From Legionella yabuuchiae (GTDB taxonomy: Bacteria; Pseudomonadota; Gammaproteobacteria; Legionellales; Legionellaceae), in the NCBI RefSeq assembly GCF_900640115.1, contig NZ_CAAAIW010000002.1, positions 1 through 64,000 of the forward strand: a stretch of 64,000 bases of DNA, written 5' to 3'. How positions within the stretch are numbered: position 1 is the stretch's first letter; every line of letters starts with the position of its first letter. Shown here one piece after another: positions 15,803-24,170 of the stretch. Under the pieces are notes generated by a model. The model did not search any database. It saw nothing but the letters and a program-made list of their open reading frames with translations, and had not been told where the DNA came from. Both the position numbers and the translations under genes were made by a program.

Positions 15803-16060
15803 ATGGCTGGATTTTCCCCGTCAGCTCATTGGCGCGATTCTGCCCGTAGTGCGCGTTTTTTTATTGTAGATGCTCGAGCGGCATTTCCAATTTTTTTATT
15901 TTTAATGCATATACGTATTTGGACTGGGGTTCTAGTCATTGTGTCCGCCATATTTTTTGGCATTATTGAACACTATGGATTTACGGTCCCTGTATTTTTG
16001 CGTTGGTTAAGGACTTTTTTTGCAGGTCCCGTTAAATCAGCTCAGCCATGGTGGCAATGA
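15803..16060 (+). CDS. icmT: Dot/Icm component IcmT
   Basis: 85 aa, matching IcmT: a soluble N-terminus (SPSAHWRDSARSARFFIVDA), two hydrophobic stretches around residues 27-35 and 42-60 (FPIFLFLMH, GVLVIVSAIFFGII) and the C-terminal VPVFLRWLRTFFAGP. IcmT is a small inner-membrane protein of the type IVB machine needed for intracellular growth and pore-mediated egress in L. pneumophila. The stop codon is followed immediately by the icmS start, so the two are translationally coupled. Confidence 0.95.
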   Translation: MAGFSPSAHWRDSARSARFFIVDARAAFPIFLFLMHIRIWTGVLVIVSAIFFGIIEHYGFTVPVFLRWLRTFFAGPVKSAQPWWQ

Positions 16061-16405
16061 ATGAAAACCGATATCAGTAAAAGTATGGCGCTGATTGCGG
16101 CGAGCATGAATGCAAAGTTTTATTTAAATGATCGTTTTGTTAGTTTTGAAGAAGTATTTTCATCCACAGGTTTATTACCAGCAATTGCTAGACGTGCTGA
16201 TCAGCTTTGTTCTTTATGTTTAGGGTATGGATTGGGCCTGACGTTTGATGATGCGGAAAATGCTTTACTCGGTACGCGTGTAATATTTGATGAGGTAACA
16301 CCAAATGTGTTACGTTTATTATGTATGACGGATGTAGTAAATGAGTTGATCCAAGGAGGGCCAAGTCGGGATTATACACCGTTAGATGAGTTAATGTATG
16401 ATTAG
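16061..16405 (+). CDS. icmS: Dot/Icm adaptor/chaperone IcmS
   Basis: 114 aa, acidic and soluble, with the strongly conserved IcmS segments MNAKFYLNDRFVSFEEVFS, LPAIARRADQLCSLCLGYGL, DAENALLGTRVIFDEVTPN and SRDYTPLDELMYD. IcmS pairs with IcmW on the DotL C-terminus and delivers a large set of effectors to the translocon. The length equals the L. pneumophila protein. Gene order icmT-icmS is the standard one. Confidence 0.96.
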   Translation: MKTDISKSMALIAASMNAKFYLNDRFVSFEEVFSSTGLLPAIARRADQLCSLCLGYGLGLTFDDAENALLGTRVIFDEVTPNVLRLLCMTDVVNELIQGGPSRDYTPLDELMYD

Positions 16406-16462
16406 TAATTTTCCCGGCTAATGTGTTACATGGAAGTAGAATCGTTATTTAAAATGAACCTT

Positions 16463-16479
16463 CTTAAGGTTTCTTTAAG
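16463..16479 (+). promoter_or_regulatory. PmrA-like box upstream of the FIR gene
   Basis: CTTAAG-GTTTC-TTTAAG fits the tandem PmrA half-site YTTAAK-N5-YTTAAK exactly. A -10-like TATTCT (about 16491-16496) puts the box at the -35 position, as for PmrA-activated promoters. The FIR gene starts at 16525. Binding is inferred from pattern only. Confidence 0.5.
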
Positions 16480-16524
16480 GTAAAATCTGTTATTCTACAA
16501 GCATGTATGTTTTAGGAGTTAATC

Positions 16525-16788
16525 ATGGCCTCCGTACTTCGACAGTTTGGATATTTTGCACAAGGAAATTCTGAAACAGGAGGACCTACCATTACTACGC
16601 ATCGAGATGTAAAAGATGGAATCATAGAACCTATAAAGCGTAATCTTGATAGCGTTGAGAGGATGATTGATGTTCGTCCATCTGAAGCCACTAACAAGGC
16701 TGTAGATGTATTGGAAACCCTAGTTTCTCGTCTGGAAGAGGTATTGGAAAAACCCTCTCCTAAATCAACCACATCGATGAATATTTAA
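16525..16788 (+). CDS. fir: FIR protein (functional homologue of IcmR)
   Basis: An 87-aa soluble helical protein in the exact icmR position between icmS and icmQ. The sequence (TTHRDVKDGIIEPIKRNLDS, then DVLETLVSRLEEVLEK) shows no clear similarity to L. pneumophila IcmR. That is known for Legionella species, where this slot holds rapidly diverging FIR genes that all chaperone IcmQ through two amphipathic helices. Two such helices can be seen, residues ~28-46 and ~53-74. TTAGGAGTTAATC before the ATG is a good ribosome site. Assignment rests on position and helix pattern. Confidence 0.75.
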   Translation: MASVLRQFGYFAQGNSETGGPTITTHRDVKDGIIEPIKRNLDSVERMIDVRPSEATNKAVDVLETLVSRLEEVLEKPSPKSTTSMNI

Positions 16789-16902
16789 TTAAGATTACCC
16801 TTGGGGTGGCAAAAAATGCCAATGCCATAATAACATTATATTCATAATGTTCTAGCTAAAAAAAAATGCTATTATTCCTCACACTCGAGAAAACCTCACA
16901 CG

Positions 16903-16944
16903 GAGTCTAATATCATAGTAATGGTAGCAGTTAGTATTAGACTC
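16903..16944 (+). other. Hairpin in the fir-icmQ gap
   Basis: GAGTCTAATA and TATTAGACTC form a perfect 10-bp stem with a 22-base loop, followed by ATTGCTTTTA. It may partly terminate the icmTS-fir transcript or shape the icmQ leader. The tail is too poor in T for a confident terminator. Confidence 0.45.
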
Positions 16945-17007
16945 ATTGCTTTTATTCAATGGAGAAGACTTACAGCCTAAATGGTGGGGGTAATGAATTA
17001 AATTTTT

Positions 17008-17595
17008 ATGAAAGATGAAATTACAGAAGACCAATCCAAAGCAATTTTAGAAGCTTTAGACAACGCTATCAAAGAAGGCCCTTGGGAAGAGTCTAGCTTT
17101 TTGCGGGTCATTGGTAAAAACTTACGGGAATTAAGAGATAAATTTGCCGATCAAAGTCGTTTTTCTAATCAAGAAGACAAGATTGCCTCAAATTTGGCAA
17201 ATCGCATTGCTTTAAGAAGCGGACAAAGAGAAATTTTCATCGCACTTTATTCTTCTACAGGGAGCAACATCCAATCATGGACACATATACTCGCTAATTT
17301 ACCTCGGCAAATTATATCTCGCCCAATTTATGTGAATGAACAAGACGTTAAAGAAGTGATTCGAACTAAAGAAAATCAAAATAATGAAGCGTATGTCTCT
17401 ATCTATATTAATAAAGACGATATCTTGCCGGTTCATCCTGATAAAGTTCCAACAGATAGGCTAGGTAAACCTCTTTTATCTTTAAAAGATAAGGCGATTA
17501 AAGTTGAAAATATTAATCGTTTTGTCCATGTTTCTGGGATATACAAATATCTCGGTGGCCGTTTAGTGAAGATTAACTCTAACGAATCTTCCTGA
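17008..17595 (+). CDS. icmQ: Dot/Icm protein IcmQ
   Basis: 195 aa. The N-terminal helical domain (EITEDQSKAILEALDNAIKE, WEESSFLRVIGKNLRELRD) is the part that binds IcmR/FIR and membranes. The C-terminal half (residues ~85-190, including QREIFIALYSSTGSNIQSW and VYVSIYIN-type strands) corresponds to the NAD+-binding ART-like domain described for IcmQ. It is essential in L. pneumophila and is kept soluble by its chaperone. No strong Shine-Dalgarno sequence precedes this ATG. A 38-bp palindrome separates it from icmP. Confidence 0.93.
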   Translation: MKDEITEDQSKAILEALDNAIKEGPWEESSFLRVIGKNLRELRDKFADQSRFSNQEDKIASNLANRIALRSGQREIFIALYSSTGSNIQSWTHILANLPRQIISRPIYVNEQDVKEVIRTKENQNNEAYVSIYINKDDILPVHPDKVPTDRLGKPLLSLKDKAIKVENINRFVHVSGIYKYLGGRLVKINSNESS

Positions 17596-17702
17596 GTGGT
17601 TTGATTCCCTGTCCGTTATTTCTCTGCCTAACCTTACCTACTTAGGACACTCAAATCGAGTGGTTGTCCCTGCTGAAATATAGCAAAACATCTTTGGGGG
17701 GC

Positions 17703-17785
17703 TATACCCAAGATACTTCAAAATGCGACTTTTATGCGGAAAAAGTATCCGCATAAAAGTCGCATTTTGAAGTATCTTGGGTATA
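17703..17785. repeat. Perfect 38-bp inverted repeat with 7-base loop (short R2-type element)
   Basis: The arms 17703-17740 and 17748-17785 are exact reverse complements, beginning TATACCCAAGATACTTCAAA and meeting at a loop AAAAGTA. The outer bases (ACCC..GAT..TTCAAAATGCG) resemble the ends of the R2 repeats at 4349 and 34143. It lies 108 bases after icmQ and 34 bases before icmP, where it would form a very stable RNA hairpin. Confidence 0.9.
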
Positions 17786-17818
17786 TACTTAACTAAACCA
17801 TTCTTATTTCAGTAATCG

Positions 17819-18952
17819 ATGGCACAACAAGCGCAACAACAATCCAGTGGCGATAACTCCATGGCTCCAGTTTGGATCATGGTGTTAATTATCTTGACGG
17901 CTTTTGTAGTCTGGCAAGTTGGGCACCAATATATTGTTTCTTTTGTATTTCATTTAAATATCCTTCAGGCTCGATTAGTGAATTTTTTTGTTGGCTCACA
18001 AACCTTAGCCAATGAGATTTATTTAATGCAAACGCTTGATCCAAAATCGGTTGAATGGGGACAAATGGTTGAGCTGGCGCGTAATGTAGGAAATTATGTT
18101 CGCTACCCAATCATTGTGATCTTAGCGATATTGGCTTATGTACTTTATACTTCCAATGTAACCTTGAAATTTCGAAAAACCTATAACATGAACATGCTAA
18201 GAAAGCAGGAGCAATACAATTGGCCTGCTATTATGCCTGTTGTAAAAGAAAATCTTGTTGACGTTGATATTAACGCCGGCCCTTGGGCAATGGCTTTATC
18301 CCCCATGGAGTTTGCAAGAAAAAACCAACTATTAAAAAAGGACGATATTCTTCTAGATAAGCCTATACCTGGTCAGGAGATGACTGCTGGCTTGCGAAAA
18401 GCGGATGCTAAACGGGTGTTTACAATGCAACTTGGTCCATATTGGGATGGGTTTGAACGATGCCCTCCACATGTGCGAGCTTTAGCAGCAGTATTTTTAG
18501 CGAGAATTAATCGCGATCGTGATTCAGCAACTATGATTTTGGATTCCATTAACAAATCATACGCACAAGGCAAACCAGATTATAATATTGCTAATAGTGT
18601 TCTTAGAAAATATCAAAACTCGGAAGCAGCACAACACATTACGGCACGCCATGCCTATCTTTTAACAGTAATGGCCTCTCTTATACAAAATGCTCGTGAC
18701 GATGGAGTTGTCCCTAGTTCAGAGTTTTTGTGGTTAAAGCCTGTTGACCGTCGATTATGGTACATGCTGAATTGCATAGGCCGACAAACGCCCTATGTCG
18801 AGGTTGCTGGGCCTTTTGCGCATTGGAAAGCAGAAAAGGCCATGGGGCGCCGATCGTTAGTCCCGATGATCGATGAGGCGATTAAAGCGCTGGAGATTGC
18901 GATCAAAGAAGTGAAATTAACGCCCAAAGAGATGCAGGAGTTAGAGCCATGA
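17819..18952 (+). CDS. icmP: Dot/Icm coupling-complex protein DotM/IcmP
   Basis: A 377-aa inner-membrane protein with a first TM at residues ~18-37 (VWIMVLIILTAFVVWQV), a helical periplasmic segment, and a second TM at ~98-115 (YPIIVILAILAYVLY). The rest is cytosolic and helical, with YNWPAIMPVVKENLVDVDIN, AGPWAMALSPMEFARKNQLL and SEFLWLKPVDRRLWYMLN. DotM sits with DotL and DotN in the type IV coupling complex and recognises Glu-rich effector signals. The length matches L. pneumophila. The stop overlaps the icmO start by 4 bases. Confidence 0.96.
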   Translation: MAQQAQQQSSGDNSMAPVWIMVLIILTAFVVWQVGHQYIVSFVFHLNILQARLVNFFVGSQTLANEIYLMQTLDPKSVEWGQMVELARNVGNYVRYPIIVILAILAYVLYTSNVTLKFRKTYNMNMLRKQEQYNWPAIMPVVKENLVDVDINAGPWAMALSPMEFARKNQLLKKDDILLDKPIPGQEMTAGLRKADAKRVFTMQLGPYWDGFERCPPHVRALAAVFLARINRDRDSATMILDSINKSYAQGKPDYNIANSVLRKYQNSEAAQHITARHAYLLTVMASLIQNARDDGVVPSSEFLWLKPVDRRLWYMLNCIGRQTPYVEVAGPFAHWKAEKAMGRRSLVPMIDEAIKALEIAIKEVKLTPKEMQELEP

Positions 18953-21288
18953 TGCGCGGCATAGATTCTCGTCACGAAATCGATCCCACCCAGCTATTGC
19001 GGGATACCCGAACAATTGGGCAGCGAATTAGCGACTTTTTCAGTGATCCCTCTAATGTATCGATTGTCCTAATTTCACTGGCGGCTATTTTATACTACTT
19101 CTCTGAAGTCGCGATATTCTTGCTGGCGTTTGGTGTTTTGGCTTTTTTGTATACCTACACACGTAAGCAGACATTGCCATTTCGTTTACCAAAAACCGCT
19201 CATGTTAAAGATTATAACGATTTAAAGCCTGGCATAAAAACACCCAATGTCTCACGCGGAATCGCATTTTTTGGTAATGACACTAAAACCAACGAAGAGC
19301 TTTGGTTTACCAACGATGATATGCGTACTCACGCACTTATATTTGGGTCAACCGGAAGTGGTAAAACCGAAACCCTGGTATCAATTGCTTTTAATGCGCT
19401 TGTGCAAGGGAGCGGCTTCATTTATGTAGATGGGAAAGGGGATAACTCGCTTTATGCCAAAATATTTTCGATGGTTAGAAGCATGGGACGTGAGGATGAT
19501 CTTCTTTTAGTCAATTTTATGACCGGTGCCCGAGATATTATTGGTCCTCAGGAACGCCGATTATCCAATACCTTAAATCCTTTCTGTCAAGGCTCATCCA
19601 GTATGCTTACTCAGCTCGTGGTGAGTTTAATGGGAGGCGCTAGTCAGTCTTCCGATGGCGATATGTGGAAAGGTCGTGCAATCGCATTCGTAGAAGCGCT
19701 GATGCGCTTATTAGTCTACATGCGCGATGAAGGAGCAATCCTCTTAGATGCCGATACCATTCGAAACTACTTTGATTTACAGCGTCTTGAAACAATTGTA
19801 ATTGATAAAATATTTCCACGTGACGATCAAGAAAGCGTTAACATTGAATCTATTCCTAAGGTGGTTACTGATCCCTTACGAAATTACTTAACCACTTTGC
19901 CAGGATATAATAAGGAGAAGAAAGGCAAACAAGTATCTCAGGTTTTAGAGCAACATGGATTTATCACCATGCAGCTTGTTCGTGCTTTTTCCTCGCTCGC
20001 TGATACTTACGGTCACATTGTGCGAACAAACCTTGCTGAAGTTGATTTCAAAGATGTTGTCTTAAACCGTCGGATTTTAGTGGTGTTGTTACCTGCTTTA
20101 GAAAAATCTCCTGATGAATTGGCGAACTTAGGAAAAATTATTGTTTCTTCTTTAAAAGCAATGATGGCAGCGGGCCTTGGTGAAGAAGTTGAAGGCGATT
20201 ATCGCGATGTTATTGAACGAAAACCCACCAATGCTCCCACCCCATATATCTGCGTACTTGATGAATATGGTTATTATGCCGTCCAAGGCTTTGCTGTGGT
20301 ACCTGCCCAGGCTCGTTCTTTAGGGTTTTCAGCAATATTTGCTGGGCAAGATCTTCCAGCGTTTCAAAAAGCCTCAAAAGAAGAAGCCGCTTCAATTGGA
20401 GCTAACACTAATATTAAAATTTGTATGAAATTGGAAGATCCTGTTGAAACTTGGGACTTTTTTACTAAAACAGCCGGTGAGGCGTATGTTACTAAAGTCG
20501 ATTCATTCCAGACTAAAGAAACCAGCATAGCCAACAGCTATATGGATACGAAAAGCTCATCTTTTGAAAAGCGGGCTCGCATTGATTTGTTAGATTTGAA
20601 AGAGCAATCTGAAGGAGAAGCGCATATTTTCTTTAAATCTAAAATTGTACGCGCACGCATGTTTTATGCTAACCCCAAACCTGTTAAGCATCTTAAAATT
20701 AATCAATTTGTAAAAGTAGAAGAACCACCAGATGACTATCTCCAAAAACTTCATAAGCAGCTGACTGGTTTTCATAAAATCCTTGAATCTGGCGATATTT
20801 CAATTAACAAGGAAGCCTATACGGAAGAAATCGCACTAATTAGCAAAACGTTACGAGAATCTTCTATTGAAGAGCCAATCGAACGTGGAGTCTCAGCACT
20901 GTTGGCATTTCATGGGCATAACGAACCCGAAGCTGTGGAAGAAATTCTTGAAGAAGAAACTCCAGGAGTCCTGACGATCTTTACTAAGTTACAGCAGCCG
21001 GAACATGCGCCGAAACTGTTAGTCTCTGATGTGGAACGTTTTTCTATGCCTTTATTAAACATCAATGTTACTCGCGATTATATGATGAATATCGAACGGT
21101 TAAGTGGTGAAAAAGATAAGTTAGCCGGTAGTATCGCCAATGAATTAATCAAAGATTTTCAAGCTGCAACTAATTATCCATCTGAAGAACGAGATACTAT
21201 TACAGCAAATGAATTAGCCGATATCGTGAAATCATTATCTGAAAGTCTTGCCAAGGCGTGGGAGCAGTCTAAAAACAGCGAAACTTAA
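18949..21288 (+). CDS. icmO: Type IV coupling ATPase DotL/IcmO
   Basis: A 779-aa VirD4-like coupling protein. Two TM segments lie at residues ~38-70 (SIVLISLAAILYYFSEVAIF). Walker A is GSTGSGKT at residues 133-140, and Walker B is ICVLDEYGYY near residue 432. RecA-fold landmarks include FIYVDGKGDNSLYAK and RILVVLLPALEKSP. The C-terminal extension (residues ~590-779) is the part that binds DotN and IcmS/IcmW in L. pneumophila. It feeds effectors into the Dot/Icm channel. Start codons ATGATG overlap icmP. Confidence 0.97.
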   Translation: MMRGIDSRHEIDPTQLLRDTRTIGQRISDFFSDPSNVSIVLISLAAILYYFSEVAIFLLAFGVLAFLYTYTRKQTLPFRLPKTAHVKDYNDLKPGIKTPNVSRGIAFFGNDTKTNEELWFTNDDMRTHALIFGSTGSGKTETLVSIAFNALVQGSGFIYVDGKGDNSLYAKIFSMVRSMGREDDLLLVNFMTGARDIIGPQERRLSNTLNPFCQGSSSMLTQLVVSLMGGASQSSDGDMWKGRAIAFVEALMRLLVYMRDEGAILLDADTIRNYFDLQRLETIVIDKIFPRDDQESVNIESIPKVVTDPLRNYLTTLPGYNKEKKGKQVSQVLEQHGFITMQLVRAFSSLADTYGHIVRTNLAEVDFKDVVLNRRILVVLLPALEKSPDELANLGKIIVSSLKAMMAAGLGEEVEGDYRDVIERKPTNAPTPYICVLDEYGYYAVQGFAVVPAQARSLGFSAIFAGQDLPAFQKASKEEAASIGANTNIKICMKLEDPVETWDFFTKTAGEAYVTKVDSFQTKETSIANSYMDTKSSSFEKRARIDLLDLKEQSEGEAHIFFKSKIVRARMFYANPKPVKHLKINQFVKVEEPPDDYLQKLHKQLTGFHKILESGDISINKEAYTEEIALISKTLRESSIEEPIERGVSALLAFHGHNEPEAVEEILEEETPGVLTIFTKLQQPEHAPKLLVSDVERFSMPLLNINVTRDYMMNIERLSGEKDKLAGSIANELIKDFQAATNYPSEERDTITANELADIVKSLSESLAKAWEQSKNSET

Positions 21289-21595
21289 ACGCGATACTTA
21301 GCGAAATGGCATGGACTAATTCTTAACGCGAATCCTAACTACGCTCTTAGTATGTTTACATCTATGCAGGTATGGCAGAATTTTCGACACCAATGGGGAA
21401 AATTTTAAAGTACTGCTTGTAACAAGATGATTTGTATGTTTTTATTTCATAAGAACCCCAATTATAGGTTTTCTAGTTTAAAAGCAGGGAAAATCTAACT
21501 CTGAATAAAAGCTTGGGCTAGTTGTGCTAATTTGAAAATTTTTATTGGTAGTTTTAATCGTTAATAGGGGTTTGTAAGATTATTTATCAATTGTT
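21289..21595. other. Intergenic gap icmO-icmN
   Basis: 307 AT-rich bases with no gene, repeat or clear terminator. It is long enough to contain the promoter of the icmN-M-L-K-E-G-C-D group, but I see no strong -35/-10 pair. Confidence 0.4.
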
Positions 21596-22174
21596 ATGGG
21601 GATTACCTTGAGTCGATTGCAAATCACTTTTGTTAACTGCTCAAACTGGATAGCGGTCTCCTTTTTGTCATTCCTAGTAATAGGTTGCGGACATTATAAA
21701 AAAGGGGATAATACTCCTCCAGCCGTTCCCTATAAAGTAGCCGGAGCCTCGGATCCTCATCGATTAATGATGAAAAAGCGCTTAGAAAATCAAGGGGTTA
21801 AGGTAATTACAATTGGGCAGAATTATTTAATAAGTATTCCAGCTGCCGCCGTTTTTGCAAATAACTCACCAAGAGTTCATTGGGAATCCTATGGGTTACT
21901 AAACGATGTGGCTTGTTACTTGAAGCAATTTCGTAAAGTGGCTGTGAATGTAAATGCCTTCACTGGAAAATGCGTTTCACCCCAAAGGGATCTAGCGCTC
22001 ACAACAGCGCGATCTCATGCAATAGCTGATTACCTTTGGTCGCAGAATATCGATAGTCGTTTTATCTTTACACATGGGCTTGGCAGTGATAAACCTATTC
22101 TTGCGCTTGCAATGAAAGGAGATCAGTCTATTAATTCAAGGATTGAGATTACCTTTCGGGATGAAGTTGCCTAA
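21596..22174 (+). CDS. icmN: Outer-membrane lipoprotein DotK/IcmN
   Basis: 192 aa with a lipoprotein signal: hydrophobic WIAVSFLSFLVIG followed by the lipidation Cys at residue 31. The mature part is an OmpA-like peptidoglycan-binding domain, visible in LLNDVACYLKQFRKVAVNVN and ARSHAIADYLWSQNIDSRFI, ending SINSRIEITFRDE. DotK is a dispensable peripheral member of the Dot/Icm outer-membrane disc. The signal is longer than usual because of the upstream start chosen; the N-terminal ten residues may not be translated. Confidence 0.92.
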   Translation: MGITLSRLQITFVNCSNWIAVSFLSFLVIGCGHYKKGDNTPPAVPYKVAGASDPHRLMMKKRLENQGVKVITIGQNYLISIPAAAVFANNSPRVHWESYGLLNDVACYLKQFRKVAVNVNAFTGKCVSPQRDLALTTARSHAIADYLWSQNIDSRFIFTHGLGSDKPILALAMKGDQSINSRIEITFRDEVA

Positions 22175-22186
22175 TATGGAGATGAA

Positions 22187-22474
22187 ATGAGTCGCGGAAC
22201 ATGGGATGCAATAAAACGATCAAAACGTTTTTATGTGATCACGTATCGTAATGCGGGTACAGCGTTATTTTTTTCTTCTGCACTCAATGTTTTATTAGGC
22301 ACAGGAATTTACTACACTTATTTTCACCAACCCGAGCGCAATTTTTATGCAACAAATGGTATTGCACCGCCTGTAGAGCTTACGCCATTGGATGAACCGA
22401 ATTATACATCTGATGCGCTACTGGCTAGCGATCCTGAAAATGACACCAATGACTCAAAGGTCATACCGCAATAA
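22187..22474 (+). CDS. icmM: Dot/Icm inner-membrane protein DotJ/IcmM
   Basis: 95 aa with one TM (residues ~24-45, GTALFFSSALNVLLGTGIYY) after a basic cytosolic N-terminus, and a short periplasmic tail (FYATNGIAPPVELTPLDEPN). It resembles the N-terminal third of IcmL, from which it is thought to derive by duplication. In L. pneumophila DotJ and DotI form a complex in the inner membrane. TGGAGATGAA before the ATG is a good ribosome site. Confidence 0.93.
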   Translation: MSRGTWDAIKRSKRFYVITYRNAGTALFFSSALNVLLGTGIYYTYFHQPERNFYATNGIAPPVELTPLDEPNYTSDALLASDPENDTNDSKVIPQ

Positions 22475-22484
22475 CGAGGATATT

Positions 22485-23126
22485 ATGGCTGAGGATGCTT
22501 TAACAGCTGTTTCAATGAGAAATGCCTTCTATCGTGACGGGCAAAGAAAAGTTATTTTTATTTTATTAATTTCAATGCTTGCGAATGTAGTGTTTGGCTC
22601 CATTCTGTTTTATATCATTACGCACCCTCCGGCACCCAAATACTTCGCTACCAGCATTAATGGCCGAATTACACCTTTATTTCCGTTAAATGAACCCAAT
22701 CAGTCTGACTCTGCTGTACTGCAATGGGCTAACCAAGCTGCCATTGCTGCTTTCTCATATAACTTTGTGAACTATCGCAGTGAGTTGCAAGCAGCGTCTG
22801 GATTCTTTACTGCTAATGGCTGGACGCAGTTTTTGAATGCACTTCAAGATTCGAACAACTTGGAAGCGGTCAAAGCTAAAAAATTGATTGTGTCAGCCGT
22901 TGCAACCCGGGCTCCAATTATTCTTCAAAAAGGGGTATTAAACGATCGCTATTCTTGGCGTGTTCAAATGCCGATTTTAGTCACCTATCAAAGTGCTAGT
23001 GAATTTACGCAGCAAAACAATGTGGTGACGATGCTTATCACACGCGTTTCCACTTTAAATTCACCCAGAGGGATTGGTATTTCTCAATTTGTTGTTGGGC
23101 CAGCTAGCGGTGAGGTGGGTGGATGA
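22485..23126 (+). CDS. icmL: Dot/Icm inner-membrane protein DotI/IcmL
   Basis: 213 aa. One TM (residues ~22-44, VIFILLISMLANVVFGSILF) follows the FYRDGQRK segment typical of IcmL. The periplasmic domain (residues ~60-205) contains QWANQAAIAAFSYNFVNYR, GFFTANGWTQFLNALQDS and RYSWRVQMPILVTYQ, a VirB8/TraM-like fold. GAGGATATT precedes the ATG at 22485. The frame is open further upstream, but that part overlaps icmM in another frame and is unlikely to be used. The stop overlaps icmK by 4 bases. Confidence 0.96.
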   Translation: MAEDALTAVSMRNAFYRDGQRKVIFILLISMLANVVFGSILFYIITHPPAPKYFATSINGRITPLFPLNEPNQSDSAVLQWANQAAIAAFSYNFVNYRSELQAASGFFTANGWTQFLNALQDSNNLEAVKAKKLIVSAVATRAPIILQKGVLNDRYSWRVQMPILVTYQSASEFTQQNNVVTMLITRVSTLNSPRGIGISQFVVGPASGEVGG

Positions 23127-24166
23127 GCATGAAACCATCAATTCTAATTCGTTTCACATTAGTTCTTGCATGTTTAGGGATTGGTGCGATGGTTTTTGCT
23201 CAGCAGGGAGAATCCGCCCAACAAGCGCTCGAACAGTTACGAATGCTTCAAAAAAGGTTGGCAGCCGACCCAGGTACTAAAGATGCAGATGCCTCTCAAA
23301 AACAAGATGCAGCTCAAAAAAAGCCTGAAGGGCCAGCTCAAGAAGAAAAGAATGCGATCGCTGCACCCGTAACCGTTAGTCCTACTGATAATGAAACATT
23401 GGATAAACTGGCTTATGAAGGCATGACGCAGCAACTGTTCCCACTCTCTCCAGAAGAAATCATACGTCTCAAGCAAATGTATCATACTCAAGAGTACGCT
23501 AAAGAGTCTCCGGCAGGAACTCCTCCTAAACCTACTGCAACCTCGCAGATTGTTAATCTTTCTCCCGGCTCAACACCGCCGGTCATTCGCTTGGCACAAG
23601 GGTTTGTATCGTCACTGGTCTTTTTGGATTCAACAGGTGCTCCATGGCCAATCAGCGCTTATGATTTAGGCGATCCGACTGCGTTTAATATCCAGTGGGA
23701 TAAGACGAGCAATACCCTCATGATTCAGTCCACCAAATTATATACCTATGGGAATTTAGCAGTTCGGTTAAGAGGATTAAATACACCGGTAATGCTAACT
23801 TTAATTCCTGGACAAAAAGCGGTGGATTACCGTGTAGATTTACGAGTACAGGGATATGGTCCAAACGCTAAAACACCTACAGCTGAGATTGGATTACCCC
23901 CCTCTGCGAATGACGTATTATTGCATGTTCTCGATGGGGTTCCTCCTCCTGGAAGTACTCGCTTGACCGTGAGTGGTGGAGATGCTAGAGCTTGGCTTTT
24001 AAACGAAAAAATGTATATACGAACCAACTTAACGATATTGTCTCCCGGTTGGATTGGAATCATGACCAGCGCGGATGGAATGCATGCCTATGAAATGCAA
24101 AAGTCGCCAGTTCTTCTGGTTTCTTGGCATGGAAAAGTAATGCAACTCAAGGTAGAAGGGCTATAA
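23123..24166 (+). CDS. icmK: Outer-membrane core protein DotH/IcmK
   Basis: 347 aa with a Sec signal peptide (residues 1-26, ending VFA before QQGES). A Gln/Lys-rich linker with repeated QKQDAAQKK-type charge is followed by a VirB9-like beta domain. Landmarks are MTQQLFPLSPEEIIRLKQMY, SLVFLDSTGAPWPISAYDLG, VMLTLIPGQKAVDYRVDLRV and the C-terminal YIRTNLTILSPGWI. DotH forms the ring of the Dot/Icm outer-membrane complex with DotC, DotD and the DotG C-terminus. The length is near that of L. pneumophila. Confidence 0.96.
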   Translation: MSMKPSILIRFTLVLACLGIGAMVFAQQGESAQQALEQLRMLQKRLAADPGTKDADASQKQDAAQKKPEGPAQEEKNAIAAPVTVSPTDNETLDKLAYEGMTQQLFPLSPEEIIRLKQMYHTQEYAKESPAGTPPKPTATSQIVNLSPGSTPPVIRLAQGFVSSLVFLDSTGAPWPISAYDLGDPTAFNIQWDKTSNTLMIQSTKLYTYGNLAVRLRGLNTPVMLTLIPGQKAVDYRVDLRVQGYGPNAKTPTAEIGLPPSANDVLLHVLDGVPPPGSTRLTVSGGDARAWLLNEKMYIRTNLTILSPGWIGIMTSADGMHAYEMQKSPVLLVSWHGKVMQLKVEGL

Positions 24167-24170
24167 CAAC

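Noticed and set aside
22392..22484. Upstream start for icmL giving 244 residues
   Set aside because: The extra 31 codons overlap icmM in another frame and lack a ribosome site; known IcmL proteins start at the MAEDAL-type position.
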